In this document: positions 10,805 to 21,300 of the stretch, one piece after another | How the letters are laid out: the number at the start of each line of letters is the position of its first letter | Numbering within the stretch: position 1 is the first letter of the stretch | Assembly: GCA_034008185.1 (NCBI GenBank) | Contig: CM067081.1 | Location: 18,723,821 to 18,787,820, forward strand | Source of the DNA: Gorsachius magnificus | Lineage: Eukaryota > Chordata > Aves > Pelecaniformes > Ardeidae | Length of the DNA: 64,000 nucleotides | Direction: 5' to 3' | Notes under the pieces: model-generated | The model's database searches: none | Seen by the model: the letters and a program-made list of their open reading frames with translations, nothing else | What the model was told of the DNA's origin: nothing | Program-made: the position numbers and the translations under genes

Positions 10805-11542
10805 CTAATCCTGGTCACTGTTGCTCATGGTTTGTGTGTATGAGTCAGAAGTTCCTTCATCACAGTCAGAATTAAGATCAGCCCTTCTATTTTGTCTGAA
10901 AAAACTACCGTCGTCCCAGTCTCTGGAAATTGGAGCAACAAGTTTCTTGGAAGAGCCCCCTTTTGTGCTTGTTTTTCTTTGCAACTCACGTACCCGTGAC
11001 TCTAGGACCGAGGTAGGTTTTCCGTCCCATTTCCTCATGTCCTCTCCATGGTCACGCAGGTAAAACCATAGAGTGCCCCGTGGTGTGTACCCTCGATATT
11101 CTTTTTCTTGAGCAAAAGGGCGCTTACTTCTGATGGCTGAGATACTGGTCTGTACAGGAGGGGAGTAGGGCATACGCTTTTCGAGTCGTTCAAACTTCCG
11201 GGACAGTTTCTCCACAGCCGAAACAAGGGGGGAAGAGATACTTTCTTCATATTCGCGGAGCTGGCCAGCCATTTCATCCACTGTTGGTCCCCGTCCAGTT
11301 TCCCAGCTCATCATTGCCCATGTGTTTGCAAATGATGTTGGTGCGCTACGTAACAACTTCCGCCACATGGGTCGTGTGCACTGGACACTATCTGGATCTT
11401 TGGGCAGCTGGTCATTGTCCAGGTCACTATAAATCACCTCCAGGACAGCCAATTCCCTCAGGTACTGGATGCCTTTCTCCACAGTGTTCCATTTACCTGG
11501 GCGATGTATGACATCTTCCTTGAAGGGATATCTTTCCTTCAT
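10805..11542 (-). CDS. gag: Gag-like ORF 2 (capsid/nucleocapsid part) of the endogenous retrovirus
   Basis: 245 codons from an ATG at 11540-11542 to TAG at 10805-10807. Visible features are a Trp- and Leu-rich helical N-terminal half, a likely coiled coil around residues 107-122 (AVEKLSRKFERLEKR), basic patches in the middle, and an acidic Ser/Asp-rich end (TMSNSDQD). No CCHC zinc knuckle is present. Its ATG overlaps the stop codon of the previous ORF in the arrangement ATGA, one frame back. The frame stays open upstream of the ATG to about 11591, so the ATG need not be the true start. I assign it to Gag by position between ORF 1 and the protease, not by a recognised domain. Confidence 0.7.
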   Translation of the reverse strand: MKERYPFKEDVIHRPGKWNTVEKGIQYLRELAVLEVIYSDLDNDQLPKDPDSVQCTRPMWRKLLRSAPTSFANTWAMMSWETGRGPTVDEMAGQLREYEESISSPLVSAVEKLSRKFERLEKRMPYSPPVQTSISAIRSKRPFAQEKEYRGYTPRGTLWFYLRDHGEDMRKWDGKPTSVLESRVRELQRKTSTKGGSSKKLVAPISRDWDDGSFFRQNRRADLNSDCDEGTSDSYTQTMSNSDQD

Positions 11543-12753
11543 GGCTGAAGTAGTCGCCTCCAGAGGCTGAGGATTTGTGTCCCTTTTCCAATTGCTTTGT
11601 CAATGCCCCCTTCCCTAGAAAGGGATCCTAGTTGCTTGGCTTCCTTACCCTCCAGTTCCAGGCTGTTGGCCCCATTATCCCAGCATCGGAGTAGCCAGGT
11701 GACAATGAGCTCACCTGGACGACGGCTGAAATCTTTTCGGATATCTCGCAGCTCACTCAAGGATAGGGATCTGGTGGTTTCTGTCTCGTTTATGAGCTCT
11801 TCCTCCTCCCCTTGTGATGGCCCCGCTTTTTCATCCTCCCTTTCTAAACGAGTTGACTTTCGCTTCCAAGATTTCTTCTTTTGTATAGGGGCGACTGATA
11901 CTGGCACGGGTTGGTTCGTTGGAGTAGCCGCAGTGCATATCACTGGGGTTGGAGTAGCTGCAGTGGCTGTGGCTGGGGTTGGAGTAGCTGCAGTGGCTGT
12001 GGCTGGGGTTGGAGTAGCTGCAGTGGCTGTGGCCGGGGTTGGAGTAGCTGCAGTGGCTGTGGCCTTATCATCAGATCCAGAGACTTTCTGTTCCCTTTGG
12101 ATGTGTTGAATCATGTTGAACAGGGTTCGGTAAGCATGGGCCAGGCCCCAGCACATTGCAGTGATTTGTGTTTGCTTAGAATTGCCAGGGTGACAGCATA
12201 CCTTTTCCAAATACTCTACTAGTTTTTCAGGATTCTGCACTTGTTCAGGAGTGAATTTCCAAAACATTGGAGGTGCCCATCGTTCTAGGCATTTACCCAT
12301 ACTACCCCAAATACCCTTCCACTCATAACTATCCAGCCCTGGGGCAGACATCTGGATGGTATTATTAAGTTGCTTACAAACTTTGGACAAAACTGAAACA
12401 ATATTCCAAATAGATATCAATAGATATACCTTAACTATCCAAGGATGCTCAAGATACTGAAAAGTTATTGTAGTGAAGGAGGAAACATCATCCAAGAAGG
12501 CAGAAAAAGTGCCGTTCTGTATTTCCTCCAGAACAAACTTTTCAGAGTCCCATGTATAATTGCTAATATTCCCCGCAAGGTGGTACCCAAAGTGCAGTAC
12601 AGACTTCGACATGAAACCCAAATACCAGATAAAGCTCAAGGTCATTGTTTTAATAACAAGTTTCCCAAGCAAAACATGTCTGGTCACCGCAGAGCATAAC
12701 AAACTGCAAAAACCAACACCAACTTTTAACAAGTACAGCAAAGGAGGGAGCAT
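11539..12753 (-). CDS. gag: Gag-like ORF 1 with hydrophobic, sequon-bearing N-terminus
   Basis: 404 codons. I chose the first ATG at 12751-12753, which has a good Kozak context (CACCATG), 147 nt inside the 5' LTR edge. The N-terminus is unlike a standard matrix protein. Hydrophobic stretches cover residues about 2-23, 26-50 and 103-122. Three N-glycosylation sequons (NIS near 62, NYT near 65, NGT near 80) fall between the second and third stretch. A Trp/Pro-rich region follows (about 140-220), then a Thr/Pro/Ala repeat (about 231-280), a Lys/Arg-rich segment (KKKSWKRK), an acidic Glu cluster, and a helical C-terminus. The position directly after the PBS makes it the gag slot. The membrane topology is predicted only from sequence. 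Its stop TGA overlaps the start of ORF 2. Confidence 0.7.
   Translation of the reverse strand: MLPPLLYLLKVGVGFCSLLCSAVTRHVLLGKLVIKTMTLSFIWYLGFMSKSVLHFGYHLAGNISNYTWDSEKFVLEEIQNGTFSAFLDDVSSFTTITFQYLEHPWIVKVYLLISIWNIVSVLSKVCKQLNNTIQMSAPGLDSYEWKGIWGSMGKCLERWAPPMFWKFTPEQVQNPEKLVEYLEKVCCHPGNSKQTQITAMCWGLAHAYRTLFNMIQHIQREQKVSGSDDKATATAATPTPATATAATPTPATATAATPTPATATAATPTPVICTAATPTNQPVPVSVAPIQKKKSWKRKSTRLEREDEKAGPSQGEEEELINETETTRSLSLSELRDIRKDFSRRPGELIVTWLLRCWDNGANSLELEGKEAKQLGSLSREGGIDKAIGKGTQILSLWRRLLQP
11921..12063. repeat. 30-bp minisatellite inside gag ORF 1
   Basis: Four copies of a 30-bp unit (starts of GGAGTAGCTG at 11951, 11981, 12011, 12041) plus a degenerate copy from 11921. On the proviral strand each unit encodes ten residues of Ala, Thr and Pro (pattern ATATAATPTP). 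The period is a multiple of three, so copy number can change without breaking the frame. Confidence 0.93.
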
Positions 12754-12874
12754 GGTGCAGATCGGATAAGCTAAGATCAAGAACAAATGAATCAAATTGC
12801 AACCCACAACTATTTAACAGATATAAATTCCTTAATATACTCTGGTTACTCTGTCGTTATCTCAAGCCCTTCAG
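12754..12874 (-). other. Proviral leader between PBS and gag ORF 1
   Basis: About 120 nt of untranslated leader, the expected place for a packaging signal. No splice donor or structured element could be assigned confidently by eye. Confidence 0.4.
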
Positions 12875-12892
12875 GCCCCACGTTGGGCGCCA
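12875..12892 (-). promoter_or_regulatory. Primer binding site, tRNA-Lys type
   Basis: The proviral strand reads TGGCGCCCAACGTGGGGC, which matches the classical tRNA-Lys1,2 primer site (family knowledge). It sits 8 nt (GTCCTTTT) inside the LTR edge rather than the usual 0-3 nt. Confidence 0.9.
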
Positions 12893-12900
12893 AAAAGGAC

Positions 12901-13457
12901 TGTCGTGGTTTAACCCGGCTGGCAACTAAGCACCACGCAGCCGCTCGCTCACTCCCCCCCCCTCCCTCAGTGGGATGGGGGAGAGAATCGGGAAGGGGAA
13001 AAAGGTTAGAGCCGAGGGCTGAGATAAAGACAGTTTAATAAGAGAAAATAATAATAATAATAGTAATAATGAGAATGATAACAAAATATACAAAACATAC
13101 AAAACGAATGATGCACAATGCAATTGCTCACCACCCGCCGACCGATGCCCAGCCCGTCCCGAGCAGCGATCAGTACCCGAGCGACCGACCGACCCACCAA
13201 CCCCCCCGAGCATGACGTTCTATGGTATGGAATAGCTCTTTGGACAGTTTGGGTCCTAGCTGTGCTGTACTCCCAGCTTGTTATGCACCTGGCCGAGCAG
13301 GAGAAGCTCAAAAAGTCCTTGAGCAGTCTGAGCACTGCTTGGCAACAACTAAAAACATCAGCGTGTTATCAACATTCTTCTAGTACTAAATCCAAAGCAC
13401 AGCACTATGCTAGCTTCTGTGAAGAAAATTAACTCTATCCCAGCCGAAACCAGGACA
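12901..13457 (-). repeat. 5' LTR of the provirus
   Basis: 557 bp, matching 6659-7214 with about 7 substitutions and one extra C in the C-run near 12953. On the proviral strand it opens with TGTCCTGGTTTCGGCTGGGA at 13457 and closes with CCACGACA at 12901. It should supply the proviral promoter, pointing against DDX10 transcription. Confidence 0.96.
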
Positions 13458-13462
13458 GTTAC
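13458..13462. repeat. Target site duplication, right copy (GTTAC)
   Basis: GTTAC directly follows the terminal ACA of the LTR and pairs with 6654-6658. Confidence 0.9.
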
Positions 13463-16400
13463 TAAGCTGCATAGTTCTGAAAGCACGTTCAGAGCATCTG
13501 TAATCCTTCATTCTTCCTGCATTACAGCTCCACCAGTATTGCTTTTACTCTGTCCTTATGTGCAGTCCTGGGAATCCCTTTGACTTCAGTCCTATTAGCT
13601 GATTTTTATGATTTCTCTTTCTCACACAGATCACTATTTCTGCTCCTTGTAGGGTTCCCAGTAATTTGTCTTGTAATGGTTATTTATTCAAGAAGCTCCA
13701 TAATCCTACAGGTTTGTCATTGCTTAGATACATATTCTTAAGAATTTCATACTTGTTGGCAAAGCCTCTTCCCTAATGAAGCTGATCAGCCCTCCAGCTG
13801 GTCTCCAGTTTCTTAGTTTCTCAGCCTGCCCTTTTGGGGCTTTTAATTTTTCATGCTCAGAGTATCCAAGGCAGTAGATGCTGGAGCATGTGGCACTGAT
13901 ACTCTGCACCTGGGAAGCGTAGGTCTGGAGGGATCGCTTCCTTGGATAGAATGAAATGCCGTCTTCAGGGACCTCAGGCCAAATTGGACTCTGTGTGTAG
14001 TATTTGCAATTCCCAAAAAACTGCTTGCCTAAAGTGCAAACTGATAGTTTTTAATTCTGCTGTTACTTGGGTCTTATTTCTTTAGCGTGTTATCTCAGGA
14101 ATATGGACGGCTTTTCCTATCAGCTTTCTGTAGTGGTTAGGGGAAAGGAAGTGAGTTTTCTTAATGTCCATTTCATATCAGGCATTATTGACCATAAGTG
14201 GCCAAGAAAAGTACATTTGGTGGGAAAGTTATAATCTGTTAGCTCTCCTAATAAATAAATAAATAAATAGATCTTTATTTCACAAAGCCACCAAATAGCT
14301 TAATATACTTCATCCCAAACTCTGTAGGAATCGTGGGCTATTTTTGTTTATTAAATATTTATTGAAAAGTTTATTTGATGTCATATCCCTGATTTTTGTC
14401 CTTAAATTTTACTTTGTTCTCCTGAAAATACTTCTTTTTAGTAGTTCAGTGATGGCAAACTGTATTCTGTTAAAGATCCCCTTTTTTTTTACCTTGGTGT
14501 TCCTTCTTGTGTTCATTTTTTTGGTAGTACTTCTGAATGACTGTGATAGTTATATCAAAATTGTCCAACATTGGAAGCTTTTCTCAGACCATCCAAATAA
14601 AGCCACATAAAAGTCATCACTGTAGTTGCTATAAACAAGCAAGCATTTTTGTCATTGGTACAATAAAAACTCAAATCTGCTTGTAACAGATCACGAATCT
14701 TTGTGTTACCAATTTCTGTAGAAATTTTTAACTTTCTGTTTACCTCCACTGGTGTGTGACCTTACACTCAGCCTATTCCCGTCCTAGCTGAGGTGCCTTT
14801 AACCTTTTGTGTGCCTCTGAGGAGTTAATTTGTTTACCTTTAGCCTAGCATTTATTTTATAACCTTCCTGTATATAAAAATGTTAAGTCTTTCAGTAAAA
14901 ATTGCTTTACATTTTAGCTTTGCACAACTGTGTTGCTTTTTAAAAAAGTGGGTGGGTTTTTAATTTTTTTTTTTCTTCCCCTTTTTTTCTTTTTTTCTTG
15001 CCACGTTTGCTGCCCATGGAAGTTGGTTTGGTCTCTAATGAGCTAATGCTGTGATTCAAAACACAGCTCCACTGCTCTCTGGTGATGCATCTTAACTTCA
15101 TTCCTTTTCTGATTGGACCTTATTGTTAAATCTTTTTAATTTTCTTGTTGTTTTTCGTCTCTCACCTTGTGTCTTTTTCCAGTTTCACTGGGATAAACTC
15201 TTGTTTAAAAAGAAGTCATGCATGAGAAGAAACAACAGCACTATAAGTAGTGTATGTAGATGTAGTAAACAAGCAAATGCATGAAATGTTTTGGGATAAA
15301 CAGATCTTTAGAGAATGCAAAGGAATTTCAGAAGATGCCTGCTTGGGTTAATGCTTTTTGTTTGTTTCAGATGTCTTTTATTCTCAGAGCTTCTTATTTG
15401 TCTTCTGTGCTTTTTATTTACTGTGTTATGTAACCTCCGTTTGCTGAAATTTGCATTTCTGCCTTCATGAATACATTATTTCTCAGAAACATTTCAGGTT
15501 GATGTAAAGCTTTATTGAAATTTCTATTTATTTAGGAAATACATCTCTGGAGGCTTCAGAAGAAATAATATCCTACAGTGTTTAAACTTTAGTGTTTCTG
15601 AAGTATTTATTGCTTTAAGAAGAATTTCTAGAGAAGGAGAATAGTAGGATATTAAATTTTCAATCAGAGTAAAACTTGCTTTATGGGTATAACTTGAAAG
15701 AGATCTAAGGTATTAGAGTAAGTAGCCCCCCCATCACTACCTTCATTAAATGATACACAGGCAAGGACAGTAATGGATTTTTAAGCATAAAGCTTACCTT
15801 AGAGGTTAACAGTTTGCACCTGAAAAGAGAGACCAGTATAAAGGCTTAACACATGCCGTTTCTTTTTTAACTGCTTATTAAAACAAATGATCAAATGCTT
15901 TCGATCAAATTTATTGCTTGCTTTCATCTTAGCCATGTATTTCGCTAATGTAGAGTGTTACTTTAGCAGAGCGATTTGGTAATGGCTCAGGAATAAGGCA
16001 GTGTCTGATCTGGGCATAAAAGTTCTGCATTTGATGTTGTGTTTGCTTATATAGTACAGTGTCCAGAACACAACTAATGAGGACTTGTAAACTGTAAAGG
16101 CGAAGGTTGGGGCTCGAAGGAGATGTGCCGCTCCACAGTGATGCTCACCCGGTGGCACGGTAAATGAGAATTTCCTTTGCAGGCTACAACTACTGACAAA
16201 TAACACCGGAGAAACTGTGGGCGAGGAACACTTACTGTAATCACAACACTGACAGCGGGGAAGCAGCAGGATAAAAATAAACACCTCGTATTTCACTGTG
16301 CCTTCCATTATTGTAGCAATGGAGATTTTTATATGTCTTACGAGCAACGGGAATCTTCTGTCCGTGGATACTTTGGGCTGAGTCCAGTAGAATCTAGTGA

Positions 16401-17694
16401 AGCCTATCAGCTCCAAAATGCATCTAAGGTTTTGGTTCCTGAGTTTTGGTCTGTGGACCAACACTAATCCTTGAGATTTATGCAATAAGGCAAGCTGAAC
16501 ACTAAGTAGCGTTGGAAGAAGCAGAGAGGCAAGATAATGAAAAGGAGAGAGCGTCTATCTTGAATTCTGTAGATTAGCAGTTCCTCTTCTACAATGTAAT
16601 GTAAAAATGTTGCATTTGAAGGCAAGGGAACATTAAAAATCTATTTCCTTTACTAACTAAATCAACAAAAATATAACACATTTGTGGATGTTAATAATGT
16701 ACATTTCAAGTAATCCATGCACAGTCCTGACTAAATGCAATTTTTACTTTGTTTAGCATAGCTTATAAAATCTCTAAATAAAGGCTGGGACTTTGTTGTG
16801 CTCAGCACTTACCATACTGCATGTATTCCGTGGCAGAGTTGCCAGTTCAAGGCCAGAAAACAGGTGGACACAAAAGACAGATGGGGAAGCCCAAGCTGAT
16901 GGTGACAATTATGAGTGTTGCAATAAGCTGTAGCTCCAGTGTACCATCTGCCCAGCTCCAGAGAGAAGTTTTGTAATATCCCTTTTTTTAATTGAAGTGC
17001 ACTATTTTCTCATTCTGCCTTAAGGATGTAGCAATGCGTGTGCGTATATAATTACATTCCTGAGCAGTGTTGGTTGGTAAAATTTATTATAGTGGCTGAG
17101 AGTTGTTCCTCAGCTCTCAGCTGCGTTCACCACCCAGATTTGTGGGTGCCTGAGACCTGTTTACTGGAATTACAGTTGGTAAGGGGATATTGGTGAATGT
17201 AATAATAATCCAATAATATTTGTTCCAGTCTTGCAATGCAGTATTTTCTTCTATTGCTGCATTACTGTTTTGACTAGATTTGGCTGAGGTTTTAAAGATT
17301 TTTACCCCAGCTACTCAGCTAAGAGTAGTCCTCTTTCATACAGTGCAAAAGTACTAGGGACATAAATGAGACCACTTCAGTCTTTTATGTGGCGTTCCCA
17401 AGTTTTGCCTGAATTGGAGTATTCACATGAATTTTTGTAAAGCTATCCAGTGTTTGGCTTCTCTTGCCCAAATCATCCTTTAGGCCCTGACAGGCTAACT
17501 TGTCTCAATTCACCTAAGTAATATGTTTGATTTCCCCCACCCTGCCCCACCCCCGCTGAGAGTCCAGGAAAGTTAAATAGTGGGACTATAGTACCACCGT
17601 TCCCTCAAAAACCTCTTTTCATCAGATTTGGAAACTTGCTGACCAGTTTGACTGGGTTTACAGTCAAGCTGACTGTGGTGACTGATGCAATGGG
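13463..17694. other. Intronic sequence with minor simple repeats
   Basis: Mostly unique AT-rich sequence. It contains an (AAAT)n microsatellite at 14250-14269 and a T-rich tract around 14940-15000. The 175-codon - strand frame at 15958-16485 has no domain features and is probably chance. Confidence 0.45.
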
Positions 17695-18002
17695 ATACAA
17701 CTCCCTGAAAGGAGGTTGTAAAGAGGTGGGTGTTGGTCTCTTCTCCCTGGTAATAGGCGATAGGACGAGGGGAAATGGCCTCAAGTTGCGCCAGGGCAGG
17801 TTTAGGTTGGACATTAGCAAAAATTTTTTCAATTGAAGGGTTGTCAAACATTGGAACGGGCTGCCCAGGGAAGTGGTTGAGTCCCCATCCCTGGGTAGAC
17901 AAGGTGCTTAGGGACATGTTTAGTGGTGGGATGGCAGTGTTAACGGTTGGGCTTGATGATCTTAAAGGTCTTTTCCAACCTAAACGATTCTATGATTCTA
18001 TA
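17695..18002 (+). mobile_element. CR1 LINE 3' fragment, second subfamily
   Basis: This + strand CR1 end reads AGGAGGTTGTAAAGAGGTGG through the CR1 C-terminal region (remnant of [13 protein letters not shown] coding). Its 3' region contains GGCAGTGTTAACGGTTGGGC, TTCCAACCTAAACGATTC and a terminal TATGATTCTA. The 3' end differs from that of the CR1s at 4904 and 46844, so it belongs to another subfamily. There is an internal deletion near 17898. Confidence 0.9.
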
Positions 18003-18224
18003 TAGCAGGGTGCTGAAAATAGATTTTGAAGAGGAAGATGAGTAGAGAAACTATGGTTAACTAAGTGTTAACATGTGATTTGGGAAGATTGATGAAGCTT
18101 ATTTTGCATGGGGAAGATGTGAAGAAAGATTGTAGGTGTTTCAATAGTAAACACTGTTTGACACAGCTGTTGCCGCACCTAGTGATTTCCTTGGCTTTTT
18201 TGGCCGTTGTAGGAGTAGGATGCG

Positions 18225-18347
18225 CATAGAATCATAGGATGTTTTGGGTTGGAAGGGACCCCTAGAGGTCATCTAGTCCAATCCCCCTGCAGTGAGCAGG
18301 AACACTGCTAACTAGATAAGGGTGCTCAGAGCCCTGTCCAACCTGGC
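18225..18347 (-). mobile_element. CR1 LINE 3' end, short fragment
   Basis: About 120 bp starting with the reverse-complement tail CATAGAATCATAGGAT, followed by the same 3' UTR block found at 4691 and 46844. It is severely 5'-truncated and non-coding. Confidence 0.9.
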
Positions 18348-21300
18348 ATCTGAGAGGCTTTAACAGGGCTTAATGAAAAGAAAGTTTTATTACATCTGAA
18401 GCATTTTCAGGACTTCTGCAGTGTCCTGTCCTGGATAATCTGGTGGTTGCAGGGCAGGGCCCACATCACTTACATCTAATGTTACTAATTCTGTATAAAT
18501 ATATCTGATCCTTGGCAGCATATCTGTGTCATCTGCAGCCTTTATGTAGAAAGTCAGATAAGGTAGATAATAAATACCGGTATTGGTTTCTTGCAACTTA
18601 GTCTAACTACAGTCTTCTAAGGTTTCCTAAGTTAGAATGTTATATGAATGGTTTATGCATGAAACTTTAACCTGAAACAAAATTTCTCAACAAGTATTGA
18701 ACGGAAGTACATTAATGAGGTATGTCTGCTTATGAGGGCGAGCTTAATGCAATGTGGGGAGAGTCTGAAAGGTGGCTCTGGAAAGAGCAAAAATAGCAAG
18801 GAATCAAGGTATTTGTGGGGAAAGACGGGTGCTGGTAAGTTGTGCCATCTGAAATACAGCTGGTGTTGCAGTCCAGTACCACACCACCTTTTTGTGGTGG
18901 GGCTACAGTGGCAGAGGGCATGTAGAGAGTATGAAGGTTTCTAGGGAAGAGAACATTTAGCAAGGGGCTGGTGCATTGTAAGGGGAGTCCAAGTGAAAAT
19001 TGCTAGCTCACATCTTGAAGGGTGGGTAGGGGTGACCATAAGGTTAATCACCAATTACTTCTGGGTAGGTCAGTCATCCAGAGTTACCCCTGTTGTGGAG
19101 AAGGGAGGTAATGCTTCTCCAGGACTTGATTCCAAGCCCCTAACATTTACCTCCTGCTCAAAATCACTCCTCCCCCCTCTTTGTGTGCAGAGGTAGCCAA
19201 GAGAGAAGAGTTTTCCTTTGCTTCCTTGTGTGCTTTTCTGCTCTTCCCATTTGCTTTGTCCCTGCTTTGTTCGAGAGTTTCTCATATTCTGCACTTCAGG
19301 TAAGAAAAGCACTACGTCTGTAAAATAGAGTCCTGCTCTCTGCAGAATGCCTGCTACTTGCTCCATAGAATATGTGGAAGGAAAAAAAAAAAGAAATCTG
19401 TATAATATATTTACCCTGTACACAGTTGATATTTGTACTGCATTACAAATTGTACCTATATCTTCCCAGTAAAAATGTCTCCTCTACAGCTGAAAAATAA
19501 CATATCCAGCGGAGACTGTCTGCTGGGTTGTTTAGCGTGGATGAGCAAACCCACTAACAAAGCAGTTTGCTGCACAGATGTTAAAACTCTGCTACAGAAA
19601 ATCCCTAGCCAAAATGGTTGGTGAATCATTGTCCCTTTAGATGTGGAAGTGACATAATTGCAGTTTTTTACAGGATCTGATCTGAAATCTCATGTTAATG
19701 CTTTGGAGTAAAATGACTATGATAATCTGGATGGCAGAACTCCTAACTGTTGTTGTAGGTACCTGCTGGTCAGGAAAATGCTCACCGCTACGGTTTGGTC
19801 TTGGGTTACATCAGTAAGAATCACACATGGCTAGAGGTGCGGAGTACCCTAAAGCTGGAATGTAGTAATGATGAAAATTGTTTTGTGTTGGCTATTCTAA
19901 AATTTCAAGTAGGTTTTAGGTTTTTTTTCCCCCAGTTTACCTTTGAAAGAAAAAAATACTGGTCTTAGATTAATTTTATTTCCCTCTATTTCTTATCTTT
20001 CTAGAAATGTAATAATCTTCCAGATAAGATTTTCAGAAGGTTTGAAAGGAGTATCATGTCTGATTCCCTTTAAAATTAAGTTCCTTTCTCAAACTACCCA
20101 AGCAATTGAGAGTCATGCTAACTGTCCAGAATTTTGACGTCCTTATAATGATTTTGAAAATCCTGCATCAGAAAACAAACTCATGGTGGCTCCTTTGAAA
20201 ATTTAAGTGTTATAATTTTGCAAGCGAAAGACTTAATAGCCCCAAATCTCAAAAATGAAAAAGTGGAGTCTGTATGAAGCACAGTCCTTGCAAATGAGCA
20301 ATCCATGAAACTATGAACAAGTAAAACCTGATTGAGGAAATCAATTATTTCTGCTGTGGGAAGTGTGCTCGCATTTTCAATTTGAATATTCAAAGTCAAG
20401 ATTTTTTTTTAATGGCAAATACCTGTTGGCACTTTCAGCATTTTTTTTTCCCCAAAGGAAGAGGAGAAATATCTCCCCCTTCCCCCCCCCCCCGCTTTTT
20501 TTTGAATTCAGTTTTCTGGGTGGTTTTTTATTTTTTTTTAGTGAAAGTATGGCTTTTTCTTCACATACGTTTTATTTTAAGCAGTGAGAGTGGGACTTAC
20601 CAAAAGACAAATTTTATTAAAGCAGTGTAAATAAGTGAGCAGATGGGTTCTAAAGTTAATAATCTGTTTTGCATAAGCTTGTATTAAAGGCAGGTAATAA
20701 AATATATTAAGGGGAAATGTTTACTGGTGGACTGTCTCTATGTAATATGCAGTTTTGATTACTGATAGTTTCAGTTTTATCCTAGGTAAAACATCGATCT
20801 CTTTGCACTGATGACCTGTAGCTGCCTCATTATTTTTCCTGTAGCTGTACTAAATACTGAAACCTAGTGATGTTCTAAACAGCAAAGTAGATAAATATGA
20901 TAATAAATTATGGCAGTTATCTTCTGGGAACTGCTAACGACAGAAAGTGGATCATGGTTATGTCCTTGAAAGAAGCTTGCTTGTGCCACGTAGTGTGAAC
21001 TTTATATCATGCTTCTTGTCATGTCCTGATTACTGAGCACTGAATACCCTGAGCTGCTTTTTCCATTTAAAAACATATCAGTCAAATTTTCTTACTTTAT
21101 AAGGAAAGTTTCATGTTAGACAAAGCATAAGAGTTGCACACTAGAATATCATTATCCATAATGATCTCTCAAGCTCTGCTTGTCTACGTTAGCCTAAACT
21201 TGGATATGTTTTTTAATATTTTTCCTCAGAGCAGTTGAAAGAATCTTACCCACGTTTCTGTAAATGGCTACAGGAATAAAATCTATTGAATGCATGATAA

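Larger units (their letters stand above)
6659..13457 (-). mobile_element. Endogenous retrovirus, class III (ERV-L-like) pol, env-less provirus
   Basis: A complete LTR-internal-LTR structure of about 6.8 kb lies antisense to DDX10. LTRs at 12901-13457 (5') and 6659-7214 (3') are flanked by the 5-bp duplication GTTAC (6654-6658 and 13458-13462). The internal 5.7 kb holds, in viral order, a PBS, two Gag-like ORFs, an aspartic protease, an RT-RNase H-integrase pol, about 0.5 kb without coding potential, and a polypurine tract. There is no env-like frame. Class III assignment rests on the pol motif style and the 5-bp duplication (inference). The LTRs differ by about 7 substitutions plus one C-run indel, so the insertion is young. 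A frame change between the two Gag ORFs and two in-frame stops (TAG 10805-10807, TGA 10301-10303) mean no single uninterrupted polyprotein frame exists. Confidence 0.95.

Noticed and set aside
15958..16485. 175-codon frame on the - strand
   Set aside because: No domain, no splice structure and no similarity I recognise; a length reachable by chance in 64 kb. A conservation check across birds would be needed to revive it.
18010..18060. Acidic GAAGAGGAAGATGAG stretch as a candidate upstream DDX10 exon
   Set aside because: A stop codon follows at once in that frame, and no matching acceptor and donor pair flank it.
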